Under the pieces are notes generated by a model. It made no database searches, had not been told where the DNA came from, and was given only the letters and a program-made list of their open reading frames with translations. This document shows positions 56,650-64,000 of a stretch of DNA of 64,000 bases, piece after piece (positions within the stretch are counted from its first letter, which is position 1; each line of letters opens with the position of its first letter). The DNA is taken from contig MOWL01000028.1 of NCBI GenBank assembly GCA_002110485.1, forward strand, positions 186,001 to 250,000. The letters run 5' to 3'. Source of the DNA: Emergomyces orientalis. Lineage: Eukaryota; Ascomycota; Eurotiomycetes; Onygenales; Ajellomycetaceae. The position numbers and the translations under genes are program-made.

Positions 56650-59600
56650 TTATTTGGATTGATTAGTCATGAGATCTGTAATATTTTTCAAACCAATCAA
56701 TTCAATGAAATCTTCATGTTTTTGGGGTGGAAGGGCCTTGGTGAATCCGTCGGCGGGCATGGCGGTCGTGGGGACCCATTCAATCATTATATCCCCTTTT
56801 TGAACCCGTTCTCGGAGCCAATTGCCATATATATCCACATGGTGAAGCTTTGATGTAATGGATGGATCTTCTCGTGTAAGAATGCCGACGGTTTGGCGAT
56901 TATCACATTGAATGCGAATCTTATGGCCTGGGTCGAAATTAATGTGCTTGAAGAACCGTTCCCACCAGATTGACTCCTTTCCAGCATGAGATATAGTGAT
57001 AAGTTCAGCTTCAGTGGTAGAGGTTGTTATTACAGTCTGCCTCATGGACTTCCAATCCACGGCTCCTCCATACAATTTGAATAAATATCCCTGCGTAGAA
57101 CGTTGATTGGCATTATCTGCAAAAGATGCATCGCTGGCGATCTCCGCCACGTCCGGCTTCATATTCATCTGCATGGCATCATCAATGGATCCTCCATAGA
57201 GAATGGCGAGGTTCTTGGTGTCTCTCAAATATGAGATTACCCGATTGATTTCGGCAGAATGGTGTTCGGACGGATTGGTCATGAATGTGGCGAGTTTACC
57301 TACTGCATACATGATATCGGGGCGGGTCATGACTGCGGCATATATGCATGAACCAATGCGGCGTTGATAGTAATGGATCTCCTTCGGGGTAGCGATATCC
57401 TTATACGGTTCCAATGGTGTTCCAGATAGGGGTGTATATGCCTTACGGGCATGTGTGTGGTTATATGTGTGTACGATCTTATCAATATAGGCATCTTGGC
57501 ATAACCAAAGCTTCTGATTCGGCCGATCTCTAATGATTCGCATGTTGAGAAACCATTTGAGATCTCCTATATGGCAAATCTCGTACACTCTTTTGAGGTC
57601 TGCAATCAGCGTATCTCATTCCATATGATCGTCCGGTCTTGAAAGGATGACTATATCATCAACATAAAAGAATATAATCAATCAATCATTGGAGAATAGG
57701 CAGCGATCTTCAGGCGTTGCAGTATATCCGAATCCGCGGAGGGTAGTGGAGAGCTCATTTAGCCATAGTAATGGGGACCTGCGTAGCCCGTAAAGGGCCT
57801 GTAAAAGCTTCAAGGTATGAATCTCCTGTTTGAGGTTCCATACCCCCTTCAGTTTCCACCATCCATCTGGTAGTTCCATGTATACTAGCTCATCAATCTC
57901 ACTGTTTATGAATGCATTGATTCCATCTAATTGTTCGGCATCTAGGTCAAATGCTGCAGTGAGGGCTAACAGTATACAAAGATCTCAAGCGGCCAGTGTA
58001 TGGGCTTTAGTATTGAGATCTGTGGGTGGTTGGAGATCTCTGTGTACACATATGCGAGCTTTAAACTTCGCAAGATATTCATTGTCATCAAATTTGTATG
58101 TGAACACCCATCTCAATGGAATCACAAAGACTTCTTTCTTGGGTCTGCTAGTTATTTCATATGTATTCAGCAGGGTTATTGTTTCCCATTTCTGTTTTGC
58201 AGTGATTGTAAAGTCTTCATTATATGGATGTTTTTCAAGCTCTCGCCAGTTATTTGGCGGATTTGGCAGCATAGATCGATGGATTTTTGTGGTGATTTTA
58301 TTTTTATTATTAGCGGAATCAATGGCAGTGGCAGTGGCGAATGCAGCATTGATCATATTGTATGGGTGATCTTTGGCTTGTATGACTGCATTATTGTGTG
58401 CATTTTGGCGATTTCTGATTCTTCGGCCTCCTGCTATGATATTTGATTCGCTAAACTCAGAGCTTATATCGGCTGCTCTGGGTGCCGTGTTTCGGATAGA
58501 GGTAGTGCTATCCGTGTGATTATCCGTAGATGTATGCGTAATGGCATGAGATTGCGGCGTACTAGCATCTGGTTCAGGTGTGGCCATAGGCGTAGGGAGC
58601 AGTTGATTATTCAAATCTGCAAAGATCTGTGTGTTTAATAGATCTTCATCTCTTTCCTCCCCCCGTTTTTCAGGCCGCTGAGCGATTTCATCGGGTTGGA
58701 ACACATTCATATCTGCAATGCCAACATGCTTCTCATTCATTTGATTCATTTGATCCAGTGCCTCTGCAACTGAGATATCTGGTTCTGTGATGGATGGTAT
58801 ATTCATGAACTCAATTTCTTGAGTTACTCAGTCTTGTAGCTGCTTCTCAATGTGTGGCTCTTCTGGATTGAATTTCCTGTTCTCATCAAATATGACATCT
58901 CTTGTACGGATCACCCGTTCTAGATGGGGAATCCATATCCTATATATGTTTGTTGAATCATATCCGACGAGGTATCCGATATGCGCGCGGGGATCAAGCT
59001 TTTGCGATCGTACCTGCTTTTCATCCGGAATCTTAGCATATGCGCGGCATCCGTAAATCCGAAGATGTGCACAGGAATGCGGTGTGAGCTTCAAATATTC
59101 CTCTAAGGCTCGTAGAGGTGATCTCCATTCAAGGAGACGGGTCGGCGTACGATTCGTCAAGTATACAGCTGCCATGGCTATTTCTGGAAAGAGGGATTGG
59201 GGCAGCATGGATTCAATCCGTAGAGTCCTGGCTTTTGTAATTAATATGGCACCTGCACGCTCTGCAGCACCATTCTGCTCATGAAGATATTCAGAAGAGT
59301 ATTCCAACTCTAAACCTTCTTCATCAGCCCAGTTTTTGAATTCATCTGCTTCTTTAACTGCTCTTTCATTGTCAATGCGAATGATCTTGGTCTGGCAGTT
59401 GAACTGGCATTTTATTCATGCTATAGCTTTAATGAAAGCTTTTTGGATTGCGGTCTTTCGGACGGCGGTAATGGCGATATGGAAGTGAAGATAGTCACAT
59501 ACAAAATGGATGAGCCATCGTTCTCCATTATAACATTGAGATGGGCCCTGGATAATATCCGCATGCAGGCGCTCGAATGGTATTTGGGATCGTACGTGGG

Positions 59601-61416
59601 CACGGCGAGATATTTGATTTTTGGCGGCTCCTAGCTGGCATGGTTCGCATAATGGTTTTGTCGCCGATTCCTTCGGAACATCCATGGTTTCTAGGTCGGT
59701 GATTTGAACACCAGTTGCATCAATCACGAGCTTTTTAATGGCGAGCTTTGAAGGATGACCTAGGCGTCTGTGCCATACATCATTGTCAGCTACGGATATT
59801 TTTGGCGCGTACGAAGGGCGGATTCTTGAAGATTTGGTGGATTCATTGTTAATGGCCATGGGTGCAACGGCCGCATTACTGGCCGCATTACTGGCCGCAT
59901 TGGGGCTTCCATTGATGGTGGCTGCAAAAACACCCTTTTCACCACTCCTATATTCGGCGATCAAAAGACCCCCAAACACCTCCAAACGTGCGAACACGCG
60001 ATCATCCTTTAATTTACGCAGTCTAAATGTCTTTCCATCGAAATATATGCCCCCTATATGATAGCAGGGCTTCCACGCGATGATATTGGTGTGAGCATTC
60101 GAAATGTACGCAGCTTTTTTCAGAGTAACTTTGAATTCCTTTCCAGCCTCATTGACCATATATGTGTATACTGACCCATATCCTTCTACTCGAGTAGTTG
60201 AGTCTCCAGTATACACCTCCGTGTACGCCGGTTCAAAGGTTAGGAATTGTGATTGATTATTGCATATATGTTGTTCAGCTCCAGTATCAAAAATCCATGA
60301 GTCTCGAAGGTATTCGCGTGGGTTATTGGCCGACATTGCCATCTTTTTCATTGAATGTTCCATGGAACGAAGATCAAGATATGAGGATGGAGATTTGGCT
60401 TCATTTGATGCATGTTCTTTCTTCAATATCATGCCTTCAAATGCATCCTCATCAGCCATATCCTTGTTTACAGATGAAGCTTTTGAAATGGCTGCATTCA
60501 CTCTCTGCTTCAGATCTTCATTCTTCAAGACTTTATTCATCTTTAATCTTCGATCTGCATTTTCCTTCCATCCTGTGGGTTGTTTTGATGGATTGAGATA
60601 ATAGCATCTAGACCAGCTATGTTGACTTCCACACAGGCATTCTCCTGCGGGCCGGCGTCCTGGCGAACGTGCTGCGGATCTTCCATTGAGTGTGGCGAAA
60701 TTGGTGGCGAGGTAATCATTTTTGAGGACTCCCATTTCTTTATAGCATTCTTTGAAGTCATTGATCATGCTAACTAAATCAATGGAGTCTTCATCTTGAT
60801 GTACAGTTTTAGCCCAAGCCTCCGCATATCCTGAATTGATTGATAAATTTGCATTGATAAAATCAATCTTCATGTTGAATTGACCGGCGATGTTCGCATC
60901 TATCATGTCTGCCTGTATTTGCGACCACTGGTCCAGCCACTTCTCGATTCCTCGATTTTTCGGCGGCTTGCATAGAGCCAGATATTTCGTATGAACATCA
61001 TATTGGCGGGTTGATACAGTGGGGGACAGGCGTGCTTCGAGAGCTTTGAGGATGTCTTTCACATCTGTATCAGAGCCAGTTGGGCATTGCCACATCTCAT
61101 CCGATGATACAGTTCTCCATATCAAGTCACTGATCTTCTCCATTCCTTTTCTCAATTTTTCGTACTCTGCTAATTTTACCTTCCATATAGTCATGTTCAT
61201 CTCCCATTCAGCCTTGTCCTCCAGCGTACGACCTTCCGGTTCTGGCATCATCGGCTCCATAAGATCGTCAATACGATCCGGTTTTTTAACATCTACAAAA
61301 TCTTGGACTTTGGAGAATTTAGCCATCTGCATGATATATGCATACCACAGCTTCCAGTCTTTTGATGAGGACAGCTGTATGGCTTTTGGGTTGATAATAT
61401 CGTTTGAATCTGCCAT
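56650..61416 (-). CDS. Copia-3 gag-pol polyprotein with five in-frame TGA codons
   Basis: One register of 1589 codons without indels. Gag (about residues 1-330) has a Cys/His motif CLCGSQHSWSRC; protease has WIFDTGAEQHIC (about 375); the integrase region has WHRRLGHPS, CEPCQLG, HADIIQG and NGAAERAG; RT has LRWVFTY, LYGLRRSPLLW and the catalytic FYVDDIVIL; RNase H has ASDASFAD, STTEAELITISHAG and IQCDNRQTVGIL. TGA codons at 59416, 58828, 57985, 57682 and 57616 are all at likely Trp sites (AWIKCQF, DWVTQEI, AAWDLC, NDWLIIFF, EWDTLI); about 33 other Trp are TGG. It ends in TAA. Without read-through this copy cannot make integrase or RT. Confidence 0.9.
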
Positions 61417-61563
61417 GACAGCTAGTCGGACGATGTAGGTATACGTATACGGGTAGGTATACGGGTAGTTATACGTAAATGGGTAGATTTACGGGTGGTT
61501 TATACGTAAACGGGTAGGTTTACGGGTAAGGATTGAATATATCGTGGGCGTTGTTCAGAACGT

Positions 61564-61578
61564 CTCCGGGCTCATAAC
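61564..61578 (-). other. Copia-3 primer-binding site, initiator tRNA-Met half-molecule type
   Basis: GTTATGAGCCCGGAG on the minus strand follows the 5' LTR; GTTATGAGCCC is complementary to the GGGCUCAUAAC anticodon stem-loop of initiator tRNA-Met. Confidence 0.65.
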
Positions 61579-61787
61579 TATTGGATTTAGTATATCTGTT
61601 ATATTGCCAATAATCATTGCTTCTACCATTTTTAATAATATATCTAGCTAGCTATGGTTTTTTATAGAAAAAGGGCTCGTTCGTAATGTGCGAGCTAATA
61701 AGCGAATGGGCGTGGTTCGCCGATTTATGGGCCAGTAATATCATGCCATGGAACATCCATATTAGTGATGTTCGGTGAATCCCAACA
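61579..61787 (-). repeat. Copia-3 5' LTR
   Basis: 209 bp and otherwise identical to the 3' LTR. Its CC and GG dinucleotides (GGGCC, GCCATGG, ATCCAT) are unchanged between the pair. Confidence 0.95.
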
Positions 61788-61990
61788 CTGTTCCTTCTGC
61801 ATTTTCTCTCCTGGTACGCGTCGCGCCGCGTGCGCACCTATATCCACCTCACCACCATCAGCACCCAACGCTTCAACCATGATGTCTGAAGCTGTGAGGT
61901 TGAGCTGATGCTCTCTGCATCCCTCTGGAACTCGTATGCGATCGCGAAATAACCGTAATTGAAAAAGATATATTTTGATGGGGTCCGGGG

Positions 61991-62150
61991 CTCCTTGAAA
62001 GATAATTGACTCGTTGAAGATATTATAGATACAAGAAATCAATTTGACAGTGTTCAATTGATAAATATCTATAATGAAAAATCACTGAAAGTAAATGATA
62101 ATTCATGAACAGTTCGATTTATAGTTATTAAATAATAATAATAATCAATG
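61991..62150. other. AT-rich spacer
   Basis: No gene; separates the LINE L6 5' end from the pogo-like remnant. Confidence 0.35.
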
Positions 62151-62978
62151 ACTCTTCATCTGATATTTCTTGCTCAATATATTAAATTTTTTAATTCATT
62201 CAAACGCGATTTCATCATTAGTGAAGCCAGATCCAGAGATTGTAATCACATAATTGTCAGACAATTCAGTGTCTGTATATCAATTTTCTAGATGAACCTT
62301 CAATCTCATTACAATCAGTGAGTATAGAGCTGTGTCACCCGCGCTCACACACTTCAACACAGTTATTAACCTGTGAGAATATGAAGATTGTATGACAGAA
62401 TTCACATCTTGATAAACAGTTAGAACTCATTGTCTGTGTTCCTTCTCTTTCTGAAATTCAATCTCATCAAAGTTGTAAATGTTGTCTGCGTGGAAGTTGT
62501 ACTGATTGAATATAGATTCATAGTGATCAAATCAGTTGATAATGAAGCTTATATTCTCACTAGACATCTGTTTTGAATCCATTGACTTCTGCTTCACTCT
62601 GCTATACCCTGGTAGACGATTTGCGAACCAATATGCCCACATTTTGCCCACAGTTGGAGAATTGGTGTCAGGATCGGTGTGATGAAGAATCAACATACAA
62701 TTCACAGCGGCTTTGATATGCTCAATGGTGGGAGGGCAAAAATTAATATTCAACTGTATTATTCACCTCTTAAGAGCTTCCTCCTGACTGTCATTCAACA
62801 TTCAATTGATTGAAATCCTCATAGTCTTTGATTTACTTCCTTTAACCCGCCCAATTAATGTTGTATATGAAACCCCAAATTCTCGCGCCACCTTCATGAT
62901 TTTTAATTTTGGATTCGATTTTAATGTGTCAACAGCATTTTGAAACTGAGATTCAGTGTATTTAGGTGATTTAGGCAT
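62151..62978 (-). pseudogene. Pogo/Fot-like DDE transposase remnant
   Basis: Starts MPKSPKYTESQFQNAVDTL with a psq-type helix-turn-helix (IMKVAREFGVSYTTLIGRV), then a Tc5-like DNA-binding part (GKMWAYWFANRLPG) and the beginning of the DDE core (YNFDEIEF). Stops within the frame are TGA at likely Trp sites (RWIIQLN, NWFDHYESIF, NWYTDTELS, EWIKKF). The second and third catalytic residues are not seen, so it is truncated. Terminal repeats were not established, though a GCGCA(C/T)TCACT inverted pair lies at about 63066-63094. Confidence 0.65.
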
Positions 62979-63116
62979 GGTGGTGGTGATTAATGAATAT
63001 ATGAAGATGAAGAATAATGATAATTGAAAATATTACGGTTGCGGTGATATTACAGTTACGCTGGGGCGCACTCACTAGAGAGAGTGAATGCGCTTGGCAC
63101 GGTTACTATGTATGTA

Positions 63117-64000
63117 CAGTGGGGGGGAATAATTATATGTACACTAGGGGCTCGGCGCGTCAATCAAGATTATTACCCCCTGCTTTCTTTCTTCTACTAT
63201 ATGAGCAGAATAATACATTCTCATTCATTGCCTACATTTTGAATCTACCCCGCTCTACCATCTCCTCCATTGTTTACCGCGAAACGCGTCGAAAGAATTC
63301 AATAACCATCTTCAAGAAGAAGCCAGGCAGACCTCCAAAGCTCACTGCTCGTGATGAACGCTGATTAATACGCGCCGTGACTCAAAATTCATTTGATCCT
63401 CTCTCTGTCTTTCAATCACCCTCAAAGTCCACCCACTACCTTGATGCCAAAACCGTCCGGTCATATTTCAAGAAGAATGACTGTAATACTTTCTAACCCC
63501 GTTCAAAACCCTTTCTAAAGCCTCTACATAAGAAAAACCAGCAAAGATTCTGTTCTAATCATGAGAATTGACATCTGGAGGATTGAGCCTGTGTGAGCCT
63601 TTCAGACGAGGCCAATTTTGAAGTTGGCTTGAATGTATCAAGCACGTTTGTATGCCGCCCGCGGGGCCAGGTCTTTAAGAATCAATATCTCCTTCCTACA
63701 TTCAAATCTGGGCGTACGTCGATTGGTGTATGGGCTGCTATAAGCTGGGATTTCAAATCAGTGCTTGTGTTTCTTCCATCGGGGGTCAGAATGAATTCCT
63801 CACACTATATCAACATTCTATCATGTCACGGCTATCCCCACTACGAGAGAATCTTTCAGAAATATGAAATTGCATATTGAATGAATGATGGTGCTTCTTA
63901 TCATACCTCTAAGGCAGTAAAAGAGTGGGCAAAGAATGTCTTGATGAAACATGAAGAATGACCTGCATAATCTCCTGATTTGAACCCAATTGAGAATCTA
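63117..64000 (+). mobile_element. Tc1/mariner-like element, right end outside the window
   Basis: TA at 63115-63116 followed by CAGTGGGGGGG, a start typical of Tc1-type inverted repeats. Transposase reads rightward to the window edge; the second inverted repeat would be beyond 64000. Confidence 0.6.
63170..64000 (+). pseudogene. Tc1-like transposase, broken, partial
   Basis: Helix-turn-helix segment (FIAYILNLPRSTISSIVYRE), a GRPPKL basic hook, then the DDE core SDEANFEV and MNDGASYHTS, ending SPDLNPIENL, the block before the third acidic residue in Tc1 transposases. TGA occupies likely Trp positions in ENWHLEDWACV and EEWPA, and a TAA lies where Gln is usual before SPDLNP. The element is inactive. 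Confidence 0.75.

Larger units (their letters stand above)
56293..61787 (-). mobile_element. Copia-3, young Ty1/copia element nested in LINE L6
   Basis: A complete element: two 209-bp LTRs with one difference, a 5-bp target duplication CTGTT (56288-56292 and 61788-61792), a primer-binding site, a gag-pol frame and a purine-rich tract (GAAGGGGGTA) before the 3' LTR. It differs from copia-1/2 in sequence and LTR. A related lone LTR is at 32540-32741. Confidence 0.95.
51018..61990 (-). mobile_element. LINE L6, Tad1-like, split by copia-3
   Basis: Segments 51018-56292 and 61788-about 61990 (overlapping by the 5-bp duplication) form one element: (ATT)n 3' tail at 51018-51032, 3' UTR to 51662, ORF2, ORF1 and a 5' end resembling that of L1. 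Copia-3 lies inside codon about 31 of ORF1. L6 carries many more TGA codons than L1. Confidence 0.9.

Noticed and set aside
56650..61416. Nuclear genetic code with UGA as Trp
   Set aside because: TGA is the real ORF1 terminator in all four LINE junctions (ATGA overlap), intact genes use TGG throughout, and non-Trp CpC changes such as Pro to Ser occur as well. A mutational origin fits better overall, although copia-3 leaves the question open locally.
1..64000. CRISPR array, bacterial operon or rRNA
   Set aside because: No regularly spaced repeat-spacer structure, no ribosome-binding-site-led operons and no rRNA-like block were seen.

Overview
The window looks like a repeat-dense, accessory-type region of a filamentous ascomycete (Pezizomycotina) nuclear genome. 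The evidence is two spliced host genes with short fungal introns (a PHAF1/UPF0183 homologue and an OCH1-like GT32 glycosyltransferase), a fragment resembling the fungal-specific UstYa/DUF3328 family, and Tad1-type LINEs, Ty1/copia, Tc1, pogo/Fot-like and piggyBac-like transposons. No bacterial operons, rRNA, convincing tRNA or CRISPR array was seen. All family names come from reading translated motifs; no database search was run.

Layout. 1-4850: Tad1-like LINE L1 (minus strand, running off the left edge). 4851-6712: mostly non-coding, with a P/Q-rich ORF and a GAGTC-type minisatellite. 6713-10507: an SNF2-family helicase gene (minus) broken by two frameshifts and three stops, carrying copies of a short palindrome. 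10508-12614: an unrecognised gene remnant and empty sequence. 12615-14311: intact PHAF1-like gene. 14649-19637: decayed copia-1 (minus). 19639-25337: a second LINE type with RNase H (L2, minus). 25338-30353: copia-2 (plus) with one uninterrupted 1535-residue gag-pol and a fold-back 5' LTR. 30354-35540: LTR remnants, then two LINE fragments (L3 minus, L4 plus) head-to-head around a lone LTR. 35541-36530: piggyBac-like remnant. 37900-41752: UstYa-like fragment, GT32 gene, coiled-coil/Cys-rich gene. 41753-45540: very AT-rich tract with a 42-bp satellite and an intact RNase H ORF. 45540-50850: LINE L5 (minus). 51018-61990: LINE L6 (minus) split by the young element copia-3 (56293-61787). 62100-64000: pogo-like (minus) and Tc1-like (plus) remnants.

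The most unusual signal is mutational. In nearly every repeat the reading frame is broken by TGA where an intact relative has Trp (TGG); TAA and TAG are rare. On the complementary strand TGG to TGA is C to T at a C followed by C. Hand alignment of LINE copies L3 and L5 shows the same CpC to TpC bias at non-Trp sites (for example Pro to Ser), while CpA, the usual target of fungal repeat-induced point mutation (RIP), is largely spared. The intact host genes keep TGG. Copia-3 complicates this: its LTRs differ at 1 base in 209, yet its otherwise open 1589-codon frame holds five TGA codons, all at plausible Trp positions.

Other points of note are a dispersed palindrome with arms TTGTTGTCC/GGACAACAA inside and beside the helicase gene, a 13-bp GCGC...GCGC palindrome scattered through the Tad1-type LINEs (expanded as a 30-bp in-frame minisatellite in L1), a shared ATGA stop/start overlap between ORF1 and ORF2 in all four LINEs with a visible junction, and primer-binding sites in two copia families that match the anticodon stem-loop of initiator tRNA-Met.
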